In this document: positions 17,141 to 25,356 of the stretch, piece after piece
Layout of the letters: every line of letters starts with the position of its first letter
How positions within the stretch are numbered: position 1 is the stretch's first letter
Source of the DNA: Pseudanabaena minima
GTDB lineage: Bacteria; Cyanobacteriota; Cyanobacteriia; Pseudanabaenales; Pseudanabaenaceae
DNA: 64,000 nt
Direction of reading: 5' to 3'
Assembly (NCBI RefSeq): GCF_051131155.1
Contig: NZ_CP159508.1
Span: 3,162,001 to 3,226,000, forward strand
The notes under the pieces: model-generated
Databases searched by the model: none
Told to the model about the DNA's origin: nothing
What the model saw: the letters and a program-made list of their open reading frames with translations, nothing else
Made by a program: the position numbers and the translations under genes

Positions 17141-18328
17141 ATGAGTAAATTTGAAAGAATATCTATTAAAGGTTATCGCCGATTGCAACAGGTGGATCTA
17201 GAAATGCGAGATCTTATAGTCATGATTGGTGCAAATGGCTCAGGCAAGACATCTTTTTTAGATGCTATGTCAATGTTAGCTGATTCAGCAAGTGGAAAGT
17301 TACATGAATCATTACAAAGCAAAGGCGGATTGAATGAAGTTTTAACCAGAGGAAGAGCAGAAAAACTGCAAATAGGAATATTAGGAAAGGCGTTAGATCA
17401 AGAAAGCTTAACATACAGTCTAGCTATATCTCCTAAAGGCTTGGCTTATGAAATCAAACAGGAATTTTTAGCAAAGCACCCAACTTCTGTCGCTGAAATA
17501 TCTCAGAGGGTTTCGTCAATAATCCCCGACAAGCGTATTTCAAAGAAATATATTGAGTCTTATGGTTTAAGTATCAAATATTTTCAAGAAGATGATGATT
17601 TTACTTTAATTCCTAATTGGGAACATAATTATCTAGAGACTTCTCTTTCTCAAGTTCCTAAAATGTATCAAGAACCTGAGAACCTGAGAAAAAGTCTTGC
17701 TTCTTGTACTTATTATGGAGCGCTTGATGTCTCAGGGACAAGCCCAATCCGTCTACCTCAAGCAATGCGACCAGCGAAATTACCAGGGGTAAAAGGAGAG
17801 GATTTAGTTTCTTGTTTTTATGATTTGCGTGAAAGCGATCGCGATCGCTTTGAAATGGTTGAGAGTATTATTTCTGCGGCTTTTCCAGATTTTGAACGTT
17901 TGAATTTTCCTCCAGTTGCAGCAGGAACTATTTCTATGACTTGGAAGGATAGAAATTTTTCACAGCCTATATATGTACATGAGCTATCAGAGGGAACGTT
18001 GCGATTTCTTTGGTTAGTAGCACTGCTGCAAAGCCAAAATTTGTCAACAATTACGCTCTTAGATGAACCTGAAGTTAGTTTACATCCAGAACTTTTAAGA
18101 CATTTAGTTTATTTGATGCGCGAGGCTTCCAAGCATACGCAATTAATCGTAGCAACTCACTCAGATCGACTTATTCGATTTCTTGCACCCCATGAAGTTC
18201 TGATTTGCGATATCGAAGATGGCGAAGCAAAAATGACATGGGCTGATACTCTCGATCTTGAGAAATGGCTGGAGGATTATAGTCTGGATCAACTTTGGGC
18301 AATGAATGTAATGGGTGGTCGTCCATGA
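17141..18328 (+). CDS. AAA/ABC-type ATPase, OLD/RecF-like (pair 1)
   Basis: A 395-residue cytoplasmic ATPase of the AAA_21/OLD type. Walker A GANGSGKT is at 30-37, the ABC-like signature ELSEGTLRF precedes the Walker B block TLLDEPEVSLHPE, and the switch histidine lies in VATHSDRLI. The ATG at 17141 is used; a TTG lies two codons earlier. Its stop overlaps the next start in ATGA, so the two proteins are almost certainly translated together. ATPases of this form with a separate TOPRIM-like protein resemble a split OLD nuclease, a recurring anti-phage arrangement. The defence role is inferred from family and context. Confidence 0.88.
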   Translation: MSKFERISIKGYRRLQQVDLEMRDLIVMIGANGSGKTSFLDAMSMLADSASGKLHESLQSKGGLNEVLTRGRAEKLQIGILGKALDQESLTYSLAISPKGLAYEIKQEFLAKHPTSVAEISQRVSSIIPDKRISKKYIESYGLSIKYFQEDDDFTLIPNWEHNYLETSLSQVPKMYQEPENLRKSLASCTYYGALDVSGTSPIRLPQAMRPAKLPGVKGEDLVSCFYDLRESDRDRFEMVESIISAAFPDFERLNFPPVAAGTISMTWKDRNFSQPIYVHELSEGTLRFLWLVALLQSQNLSTITLLDEPEVSLHPELLRHLVYLMREASKHTQLIVATHSDRLIRFLAPHEVLICDIEDGEAKMTWADTLDLEKWLEDYSLDQLWAMNVMGGRP

Positions 18329-18933
18329 AAATTGCAATTTTAGTTGAAGGTGCTACTGAAGCAGCTTTTAGAGAGAAGCTACGCGAGTTTTTGCAAAAAT
18401 ATTTAGCGCAAAATATGCCGAGGTTAAAATTTATCCCGCAGGACGGACGAATTCCCAAGGAAGATAAGTTAAAGCGGCTTGTGGAAAATTTATTGAGTGG
18501 GAAAGATGCCTATGATGCTGTGATTGCTTTGACGGATGTATATACGGGGACAAGAGATTTTGTAGATGCGGCGGATGCTAAAGCAAAAATGACTACATGG
18601 GTTGGCAACAATCCGAAGTTCTATCCACATACAGCTTGTCATGATTTTGAGGCATGGTTACTTCCCTATTGGGGTACAATCCAAAAGATCGCTAAACATA
18701 ACCGTTCTGCTCCCAGTGGCGCACCAGAGAAGGTAAATCATAATAAACCGCCTTCTTATTGGATTAAGGAGGTTTTTAAATTAGGCGATTGCAAAAGAGA
18801 CTATAGCAAGATCATTGATGGCAAAGCTATTCTCAAAAATCAAGATCTGATGATTGCGATTCAAGCTTGTCCAGAGCTGAAGGCTTTTGTAAATCAAATT
18901 ATTGCTTTGTGTGATGGTGAGGCAATAATCTAA
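18325..18933 (+). CDS. DUF4276/TOPRIM-like protein (pair 1)
   Basis: A 202-residue protein beginning MKIAILVEGATEAAF, where VEGxTE is the hallmark first acidic motif of TOPRIM-like folds. ALTDVYTG supplies the next acidic position and HDFEAWLLP a third conserved segment. DUF4276 proteins typically sit next to AAA ATPases, as here (4-bp overlap). By analogy with OLD proteins it would be the nuclease part. The longer frame from 18295 is ignored because the ATGA junction fixes the start. It is convergent with the next pair, with a 36-bp gap. Confidence 0.8.
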   Translation: MKIAILVEGATEAAFREKLREFLQKYLAQNMPRLKFIPQDGRIPKEDKLKRLVENLLSGKDAYDAVIALTDVYTGTRDFVDAADAKAKMTTWVGNNPKFYPHTACHDFEAWLLPYWGTIQKIAKHNRSAPSGAPEKVNHNKPPSYWIKEVFKLGDCKRDYSKIIDGKAILKNQDLMIAIQACPELKAFVNQIIALCDGEAII

Positions 18934-18969
18934 ATGTAAATTTTTGGGCGATCAGTGTACTCATAATGA

Positions 18970-19452
18970 TTAGATGCGATCCTTCTCAAATTGTACTGAG
19001 CCATACGCAAAATCTCCACCAAGTTTCTTCAGCAACTTTCTTAGTGATAGTACTCTAGCATCAGTATCAATAGATGATGTAGGTATATGAACTCGGGTGA
19101 CAACAGCTCTTGCAAAGACTTTTCCAGTAAATTTATATTTTTCAGATTGAAAATATTTAATTGTCTCAGTTAGCTGCTCTACAGCAGACATTAAATCTCG
19201 ACCTTTAAGTTCAACAAAGTATAAATCGACTGATTCAGTCTGATTTGATGCTTCATCTTCACAAACTATCATAAGATAGTCACACTTTCTTTGGCTTTGA
19301 CTAGTAATTACGCAGCCATCAATTCTTACTTTACATACTTTCTTTCTGGAGGGATTTTGAAGAATATACTTTCTTTTATTTTCTTCTGCGACATCAGAAC
19401 ACTTTGTACATTCTCGATAATTTTCCTGAAAATGTTGACAATTAAATTTCAT
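18970..19452 (-). CDS. Putative PD-(D/E)XK nuclease with zinc-cluster N-terminus (pair 2)
   Basis: This 160-residue protein has the pattern KCDYLMIV (D58) then YFVELKG (E81, K83) and a following AVEQL helix (Q93), which fits the D...ExK...Q core of PD-(D/E)XK nucleases. The N-terminus NCQHF...ECTKC could bind zinc (C5, H7, C15, C18). The start codon lies 3 bp after the stop of the upstream ATPase, so the two form an operon. It has few HIP1 sites and is AT-rich compared with the neighbours. I do not recognise a named family; the nuclease call rests on the motif only. Confidence 0.6.
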   Translation of the reverse strand: MKFNCQHFQENYRECTKCSDVAEENKRKYILQNPSRKKVCKVRIDGCVITSQSQRKCDYLMIVCEDEASNQTESVDLYFVELKGRDLMSAVEQLTETIKYFQSEKYKFTGKVFARAVVTRVHIPTSSIDTDARVLSLRKLLKKLGGDFAYGSVQFEKDRI

Positions 19453-19455
19453 GCC

Positions 19456-20817
19456 TCAATCCTCAAGGTCAAACAGTTGATTAAAGGTATCAACAATAAT
19501 GTTTGAGGCTCTATCGATTTCGGCTGATTGAATCAATCCCATTTCGCGATCGACAATGGTTCGGGCAGTACCATCTTCTAAAATATAAGCATCTAGCCTA
19601 TCAGGATTAATCCATAAGTGAGGATCTATAATATCTGCAACTTCCTTTTTATCTTCTCCATTTCCTAATTTATGAGCATAAAGGAGATTATTAAATGATG
19701 AAAGTATATAGGGGCTATGAGTAGTTAAAAGGATTTGATTTTTACTATAGTTAGCAAAAAGTGATATTAGGTCAATAATTTGCTTTTGGGCTACTGGGAA
19801 AAGATGCGCTTCAGGCTCCTCAATAATTAGAAAAGCTTTACTATCGTTAAGAATTAAAAGAAAAATAATTAGTAAAATCCAAACAACTTCTTGTTGACCC
19901 GAAGAAGCAAAATTTATCTCAGTACTCTTGCCATCAGCAAATTCAATTTTTTCAATTCCATTTTGATAACTATATGATCCTTTTAAGATTGAATTAATAA
20001 GACCTTGAGCAAGTTCAATTGTTCTTATGGATGTATCATTGGGGCTATTTTTTTCTGAAATATAATCTTGAATTAAAGTATCTATACCATTTTTACAGAC
20101 AAGTTTAGCTTGATCAATAAGATCAATAAATTCTCGCATGAGATAATCTAGCTTAATTAAATTATCTGATTGTAATTTGTTATCTGATAACAAATCATCT
20201 CCCATATCAATATTGTATCTTTGCTGAGATAGTGTTGTAATCAAGCTACGTCCAGCAGGTAAATATATAACTTCTCTCTCATCTCCAAAAAGGATGTTAA
20301 GCTGAATATTAATTTCTTCAAACAGAGCAGATTCCTTAGATTTAATAATACTAGACTCTTTTGAAGAAGAAAAATTAGATGTCTTTCCATATAGCTCACT
20401 TCTTAAATCTTTTAATTTGTTGATTGTTTCCTCAAAACTTATTGTAAATACTGAATTAAATTCAATATAATTAACTCGACCATTTAGATCAGTTCCAATT
20501 AGTATCTCATTTTGGTCACTGTATATGTAAGTTAGCTTAGTATTGGGAGATTGCAGTAATGTAACACCATAGATTTTTGTAAATTTCTGATTTACTAATT
20601 TGCAAAATCTAGAAATAGCGTGATCAAATTTATTTTGATTATAACAATCAAGATAGTATCGATATAAATCATCTTTCAAAGACTTAAAAAAGAAGATTGC
20701 TTTACTAACGGTACTCTTGCCACTAGCTTGAGAACCTATAAACACAAGGATATCTTTCACCTCAATATCGATGTCCGCAATTGGTCCAAATTGATGAATG
20801 ATTAACCGTTGTGACAT
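19456..20817 (-). CDS. AAA/ABC-type ATPase (pair 2)
   Basis: A 453-residue SMC/RecF-like ATPase. Walker A GSQASGKST lies near residue 28, the signature-like ASSGQQEVVWI precedes Walker B AFLIIEEPEAHLFP, and the H-loop is LLTTHSPYIL. Long AT-rich middle segments are predicted helical. The ATG at 20817 (MSQRL) leaves a 7-bp gap to the crr6 stop, so it probably shares the crr6 transcript. It has poor HIP1 content and visibly lower GC than its neighbours, which suggests acquisition. It is paired with the small ExK protein downstream and is probably a regulatory or sensing ATPase for it. Confidence 0.82.
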   Translation of the reverse strand: MSQRLIIHQFGPIADIDIEVKDILVFIGSQASGKSTVSKAIFFFKSLKDDLYRYYLDCYNQNKFDHAISRFCKLVNQKFTKIYGVTLLQSPNTKLTYIYSDQNEILIGTDLNGRVNYIEFNSVFTISFEETINKLKDLRSELYGKTSNFSSSKESSIIKSKESALFEEINIQLNILFGDEREVIYLPAGRSLITTLSQQRYNIDMGDDLLSDNKLQSDNLIKLDYLMREFIDLIDQAKLVCKNGIDTLIQDYISEKNSPNDTSIRTIELAQGLINSILKGSYSYQNGIEKIEFADGKSTEINFASSGQQEVVWILLIIFLLILNDSKAFLIIEEPEAHLFPVAQKQIIDLISLFANYSKNQILLTTHSPYILSSFNNLLYAHKLGNGEDKKEVADIIDPHLWINPDRLDAYILEDGTARTIVDREMGLIQSAEIDRASNIIVDTFNQLFDLED

Positions 20818-20824
20818 ATTGATT

Positions 20825-21307
20825 TTACAAAAGGTTGAAAAATGCTGAATCAATCTCGTAGCCGAGGCTTTGAGTCATTTGTTGTAACTTTGCTGTGCTT
20901 TCAATGCCACGTGACTTGAGCCAGAGAGAAATTGTGAATACCTTCTGCATTACAAAAATCTCCAGTGCTTCAGGATTGTATTGCAACACATAGCCATCAC
21001 CTTCGCGCTTAAACTCATGGGGAACTAGCATCGCGGCATAGCGACTGAGTTCTAAACGCCAATCGAGGAGATAGCTAAACCAAGGATAAGTGGCATCGAG
21101 ACGCACAAACCAGAGACGGACTTCCGAGATTTCTGATAATTCGCGAGGGTCGCCATCTTCCTTATCCCATACAAGTTCAATTTGAAATGCGCGATCGCCT
21201 TCGGGAGTTTCATCCCAATTGGCTAATAACTTCTCGATCGCAATTTTGGCAGGAGTAATATCCAGCGACTCAATACAGGCTTGGTTGACGTAGATGACAG
21301 TAGACAT
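20825..21307 (-). CDS. CRR6-like NDH-1 assembly factor (DUF1817)
   Basis: A 160-residue protein matching the cyanobacterial/chloroplast CRR6 family as I know it: PRELSEISEVRLWFVRLDA, YPWFSYLLDW, YAAMLVPHEF and NPEALEIFVM are the recognisable blocks. CRR6 helps mature the NdhI subunit of the photosynthetic NDH-1 complex in the cytoplasm or stroma. The start was chosen at MSTVIY (21307), since the 12 preceding codons lie in the intergenic hairpin area. It is downstream of a DnaJ gene in the same direction and directly upstream of the pair-2 ATPase. Confidence 0.8.
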   Translation of the reverse strand: MSTVIYVNQACIESLDITPAKIAIEKLLANWDETPEGDRAFQIELVWDKEDGDPRELSEISEVRLWFVRLDATYPWFSYLLDWRLELSRYAAMLVPHEFKREGDGYVLQYNPEALEIFVMQKVFTISLWLKSRGIESTAKLQQMTQSLGYEIDSAFFNLL

Positions 21308-21329
21308 ATAGCTTTTAGATAGAATTAAG

Positions 21330-21356
21330 TTAGGGCGGCGCATCGCGCCGCCCTAA
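21330..21356 (-). terminator. Hairpin between dnaJ and crr6
   Basis: 12-bp perfect arms (TTAGGGCGGCGC) around an ATC loop, four bases past the dnaJ stop. Confidence 0.65.
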
Positions 21357-21359
21357 TGT

Positions 21360-22331
21360 TTATTTTTTCGGTAAGTTTTCGCGAGGATCGAAGGATTGGA
21401 TTTCTAGCAACTGCTCGTAAAGTTCACGTTCACGCTTGCTAGGATTTTTGGGAACGACAATCTGGATTTCTACATACTGATCGCCAAAGGTTCTCGCATC
21501 TTTTGGGAAACCCTTGCCAGATAGTCTTAACTGCTGTCCAGACTTCACCGCAGGGGGAATAGTTAACTTGACTAATCCACTTAGGGTTGGCACTTCCACT
21601 TGAATACCGAGAACTGACTCGCTCGGTGAAATGGGCAATTGACAGCGAATATCGGAACCTTCGAGGGTGAAGAATGGATGAGGCTTAAGCGTGATTTTAA
21701 GATAGAGATCGCCGCCTGATGCACCTTGCCCTTTGAGGCGGATTCTTTGACCTGAAAGTACACCTGCGGGCATATTCACCTCAAGCGATCGCCCATCTTC
21801 GAGACGAATGCGTTCACGACCGCCGACATAGGCGCGTTCGAGCGGTAATTCTAAAAGAGCTTCCGAATCACGGCGTGGTGTGGGGCGTGGTGGAGCTTGG
21901 GTGCTAGTGCGATAGGAAGATGCGCCACCAGTATCTTGGGCGCGTTCATTAGTACGGAATTTGCCTAGGAGTTGATCAACAAACTCTTGGAAGTCGTTAT
22001 ATTGGCTAAAGTCCACATCACCTGTGTAGCCACTACGCTCAAAGTCTGGTGTATATTGCTCACGCGATGAGGGAGCGCGTCCTCCAGACCCCTGAAAGCC
22101 GCCTTGTTTCCAATATTGCCCAAAGCGATCGTATTGCTGACGTTTGGTGGTATCAGATAGGACTTCATAGGCTTCACCGATATCTTTAAATCGTTCCTCG
22201 GCTGCCTTGTCATTGGGATTCAGGTCGGGATGATATTTCCGCGCTAACCTGCGATAGGAGCGCTTAATTTCGTCAGCCGTGGCTGTCTTCGGAACACCGA
22301 GGATTTCATAATAGTTGCGAAAGTTTTGCAT
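21360..22331 (-). CDS. DnaJ-family co-chaperone lacking the zinc finger (type II Hsp40)
   Basis: A 323-residue J-protein. The J domain spans residues 5-72 with the HPD triad at 34-36. A Gly/Ser-rich linker follows (GGFQGSGG...), then two C-terminal substrate-binding domains (LPLERAYVGGRERIRLEDGR, GQQLRLSGKGFP). There are no CxxCxGxG zinc repeats, so it is CbpA/DnaJ2-like. It stimulates Hsp70 ATP hydrolysis in the cytoplasm. ATG start. Confidence 0.92.
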   Translation of the reverse strand: MQNFRNYYEILGVPKTATADEIKRSYRRLARKYHPDLNPNDKAAEERFKDIGEAYEVLSDTTKRQQYDRFGQYWKQGGFQGSGGRAPSSREQYTPDFERSGYTGDVDFSQYNDFQEFVDQLLGKFRTNERAQDTGGASSYRTSTQAPPRPTPRRDSEALLELPLERAYVGGRERIRLEDGRSLEVNMPAGVLSGQRIRLKGQGASGGDLYLKITLKPHPFFTLEGSDIRCQLPISPSESVLGIQVEVPTLSGLVKLTIPPAVKSGQQLRLSGKGFPKDARTFGDQYVEIQIVVPKNPSKRERELYEQLLEIQSFDPRENLPKK

Positions 22332-22445
22332 ATTTCCCGAACTGCAAACAAGGAGATAACTTAGCTTACCTTATCGTAGCTTTTGGAAACGCTTGCGCGT
22401 TTGTCAAAAAGTATGAGTAGAGACGTTACGAAGCAACGTCTTATG

Positions 22446-23792
22446 TTAGATCCAGCTAGGTAACCACATTAGCACGGGCAAATAACCCGATGAGATCGGT
22501 AAACCGATATAAATAGGCAACCAAAATATAAAAGCGATCGCAATAATTCCCACAATCCCCGAACCGAGCGTTCGCATTTCCTGCAATGGCGATCGCCACA
22601 TCCATGACACCAAGAGGGCAAGGGCGGTAAAGGCAAAAACTGAGGCGGGCATATAGTGATACAGAAATATGCAACGTTTGCTCAAGCTCCAAGGCAACCA
22701 ATGACCAGCAAAACTAATCGTCACATAGGACGCAAACCAAAATAGTTGCGATCGCTCTTTAGGATGAATTTCAGTTAATATTTGGGGCGAAAATTTTAGT
22801 TTTGAGGCAATTAAAAAAGCTAACCAGATTAATAAGGCGATCGCACTAAGCCAATATAACAAAGGGTTACCCATCGCATGAACAAATTGCACCATGCTAT
22901 TGGGACGCATCTCAAAGAAATAGGCAACTGGACGAATTAATAAAATCCAACTCCACCAAGGTGAACAATAGGGATGAATCGGTTCAGTTTTTCCAGCACC
23001 CAAGTTTTGATGAAAGCCAAGGATCTGGTGATGTAGTTCCCAAATATCAAATTCGTGATTCATCATCAAATGCGGAATCCACTGCACAAAATAAAAGGCG
23101 ATCGGTAAAATGATTAAACCAATTAAGATTTGCAATGCATTTAAAGTTTGGCGATAACGTGACCATGCATAACCCATGAGAACGACAAGCCCGACAATAT
23201 AAGCCAAGCCTGTCCACTTCACACTAATTGATGCGCCTAACATTAAGCCTGTAGCCATTACCCAAAACCAACGTTGTCGCGATCGCTTAAGAGCTAGCAC
23301 TATACATAGCTGACTGAGCATCCCAAACAGCAGAATATAGGTATTGATCAAGCCAAACCGTGACTCCACCAATAGCAAACCATCCATAGCCATAAACCAA
23401 CCTGCTAGCCATGCCCAACCACGGCGATCGCTCAACTGCCAAATCAACTCATAGGTAACTAAGGGCAACAGTGAGCCAGCTAGTGCCGTCATGCAGCGAT
23501 AGCCAAAAGGTGCATAGCCAAAAATCTGAATCCCTATGGCAATGATGTACTTGGCTAGGGGCGGGTGAGCATCAAAAAATGGCACACCACGTAGATAATT
23601 TTGAGCAAACTTAGGGTAGTAAAGCTCATCAAAAACGATATCCCTCAGACCATCCAAATTCCAAAATCGGCTAGCAAAGGCAACTAAAGCGATCGCCATG
23701 ACTCCATAGATAGGATGCTCTGATAACCAGATCAGGCGATCGGATAAACGAGCAAAGGGAGTCTTAGTTATTTGCTTACTCCAATTGCTCAT
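22446..23792 (-). CDS. PMT-family protein glycosyltransferase (GT39-like)
   Basis: A polytopic membrane enzyme (448 aa). After a short cytoplasmic N-terminus, the first lumenal loop carries DIVFDELYYPKFAQNYLRG and DAHPPLAKYIIAIG, the acidic and HPPL motifs typical of dolichyl-phosphate-mannose-protein mannosyltransferases. Around ten hydrophobic segments follow (e.g. LAGWFMAMDGLLLVESR, LGASISVKWTGL). It is predicted to transfer a sugar from a polyprenyl carrier to exported proteins. It is a single gene between two hairpins. Confidence 0.87.
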   Translation of the reverse strand: MSNWSKQITKTPFARLSDRLIWLSEHPIYGVMAIALVAFASRFWNLDGLRDIVFDELYYPKFAQNYLRGVPFFDAHPPLAKYIIAIGIQIFGYAPFGYRCMTALAGSLLPLVTYELIWQLSDRRGWAWLAGWFMAMDGLLLVESRFGLINTYILLFGMLSQLCIVLALKRSRQRWFWVMATGLMLGASISVKWTGLAYIVGLVVLMGYAWSRYRQTLNALQILIGLIILPIAFYFVQWIPHLMMNHEFDIWELHHQILGFHQNLGAGKTEPIHPYCSPWWSWILLIRPVAYFFEMRPNSMVQFVHAMGNPLLYWLSAIALLIWLAFLIASKLKFSPQILTEIHPKERSQLFWFASYVTISFAGHWLPWSLSKRCIFLYHYMPASVFAFTALALLVSWMWRSPLQEMRTLGSGIVGIIAIAFIFWLPIYIGLPISSGYLPVLMWLPSWI

Positions 23793-23853
23793 TTACGTTT
23801 CTCATCTAAAAAATACTAAGTTACTAAAAACACAGAAACTGCGATCTACTTTT

Positions 23854-23900
23854 TTAAAATCTCTAAAAAGCTTGCAAAGCAAGCTTTTTAGAGATTTTAA
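23854..23900. terminator. Palindrome 1 of a back-to-back pair
   Basis: 22-bp perfect arms (TTAAAATCTCTAAAAAGC...) around AAA. Confidence 0.75.
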
Positions 23901-23940
23901 TTAGAGAATAGCTTTGCTTAGCAAAGCTATTCTCTAATTA
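23898..23940 (-). terminator. Palindrome 2, contains the DsbA-like gene stop
   Basis: 20-bp perfect arms (TAATTAGAGAATAGCTTTGC) around TTA. It overlaps palindrome 1 by three bases, and its right arm ends on the stop codon of the minus-strand gene. Confidence 0.75.
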
Positions 23941-24699
23941 TTTACCTGCTTTAATTTGAGCAACCAACGCTTCCAAATCCTTGACCTCTGGTACACCAGA
24001 GAAAAATACTCCGTTTACTACAAAGGAAGGTGTGCCGCGTACTCCTAAAGATTTACCAAGTTCAAAATCTTTCTTAACTGCTTCCTTGGCTTCTTTGCTT
24101 TGGCGATCGCGATTAAAGCGATCAATATCAAGCTTCAAGTTCTTAGCTAATTCCAAATAAAACTCTTCACCAAGTTTGTTCTGCTGCTCAAACAAGGCAT
24201 CATGGTATTCCCAAAACTTACCTTGTTGGAAAGCCGCCCATGAGGCAAATGCTGCGGGTTCCGCCTGAGCATGGATCTCTGACAAGGGGAAATGCTTGTA
24301 TACCAAAGTTACATCATTCTGATTTTTTGACATAAACTCTTTGACTACAGCATGACCTCTAGCGCAAAAAGGACATTCAAAGTCGGAGAATTCCGCCATA
24401 ATAATTTTCTGGCTTGCCGAACCTGTCACAGGAGAATTGCGAAGTAATAAACGAGGCTCTTGGCGAATCTGTGATAACACCTTATCGCGCAATTGCTCTT
24501 CTTGCTGAGCCTGAGATCTTTGATAAGACTGCACAGAGTCTAAAATCACCTGTGGATTTTTACGAATAATCTCTAAGACCTTGGATTCAAATTGAGCATC
24601 AGACAGTTGAGCGCTAGCAGATTGTCCTGTAGAAGCACAACTAGTAATCATCAGTAAGAGCGCAACTAAGGCTGACAATAGATAAGGTTGGAGGCGCAT
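23938..24699 (-). CDS. DsbA-family thioredoxin-fold lipoprotein
   Basis: A 253-residue exported protein. The signal peptide ends in a lipobox (MITSC, lipidated C21), followed by a Q/E-rich helical segment and a DsbA-like domain with active site ECPFC (C109-C112). The family segments VYKHFPLSEIHAQAEPAAFA and GVRGTPSFVVNG (the cis-proline loop) are intact. It is expected to oxidise or isomerise disulfides in the periplasm while anchored to a membrane. Monocistronic. Confidence 0.88.
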   Translation of the reverse strand: MRLQPYLLSALVALLLMITSCASTGQSASAQLSDAQFESKVLEIIRKNPQVILDSVQSYQRSQAQQEEQLRDKVLSQIRQEPRLLLRNSPVTGSASQKIIMAEFSDFECPFCARGHAVVKEFMSKNQNDVTLVYKHFPLSEIHAQAEPAAFASWAAFQQGKFWEYHDALFEQQNKLGEEFYLELAKNLKLDIDRFNRDRQSKEAKEAVKKDFELGKSLGVRGTPSFVVNGVFFSGVPEVKDLEALVAQIKAGK

Positions 24700-24934
24700 T
24701 GCAAAAACATCCCAAGTAGAAGGCGGAATTCTTTTCGTCTTAAGTCTACACGATCGCCTATTAAAAACGATAGAAGTATAACCCCTGCGTTTCTATCATT
24801 TCTCTCACCTCTTGCACCTTAATGGGTGACGACAAAATATGTTAAGTTATACTAAGTTTGTTTAAGATTGCAAACGAGGAAATTATTTTGAGACGTAATT
24901 AAGAAAATCTTACTGACATCAATAGACACAAACA

Positions 24935-25198
24935 ATGACCGCTATTACTGATACTTACAACAGCCAGACTCTCATTATTGCAGGCAGCTATTCTGAATAT
25001 TTAAACTGGCGCAAAAACAATACATCGATTAAATCTTGTAAATATGTAGAACGGATTGAAGATGTGCAGGGGGTAAATGGATTTTTGGCAAACATTGTTC
25101 TCTATGGAGATTATGAACAGAATCCCGTATATAACACTTTAAAAATGCAGAAAATCCTAGCAGAAAAGGCTTCTCCATTTCGTTCCTATGTACATTAA
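24935..25198 (+). CDS. Hypothetical 87-residue protein
   Basis: A small soluble protein with an even charge mix and no membrane segment or cysteine motif beyond a single KSCKY. I do not recognise it. It begins with ATG, is preceded by an AT-rich promoter-like stretch, and is followed by two strong hairpins, so it is probably a real gene. Part of the sequence (LIIAGSYSEYLNWRKN) looks like a nucleotide-binding-style strand and helix, but this is weak. Confidence 0.5.
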   Translation: MTAITDTYNSQTLIIAGSYSEYLNWRKNNTSIKSCKYVERIEDVQGVNGFLANIVLYGDYEQNPVYNTLKMQKILAEKASPFRSYVH

Positions 25199-25226
25199 GT
25201 ACAGCCTATTGAGGCTTTGAGTAATA

Positions 25227-25277
25227 CAGATAAATTTTGGGAAGCGGCGCGGAGCGCCGCTTCCCAAAATTTATCTG
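25227..25277. terminator. Triloop palindrome after the 87-aa gene
   Basis: 24-bp perfect arms ending CAGATAAATTTTGGG around a GGA loop with a GCGGCGC core. Confidence 0.7.
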
Positions 25278-25309
25278 GGGTTTAATTAAGCGCAAAGCAC
25301 TATAACTGG

Positions 25310-25356
25310 AACAAATAACTCTAAGAAGTGCCTTGCACTTCTTAGAGTTATTTGTT
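25310..25356 (-). terminator. Terminator of the hybrid kinase gene
   Basis: 22-bp perfect arms (AACAAATAACTCTAAGAAGTGC) around CTT (AAG on the minus strand). It includes the stop codon of the kinase gene. Confidence 0.75.

Noticed and set aside
24780..24934. Riboswitch or small RNA upstream of the 87-residue gene
   Set aside because: I found no recognisable conserved riboswitch core or strong structure, only an AT-rich leader.
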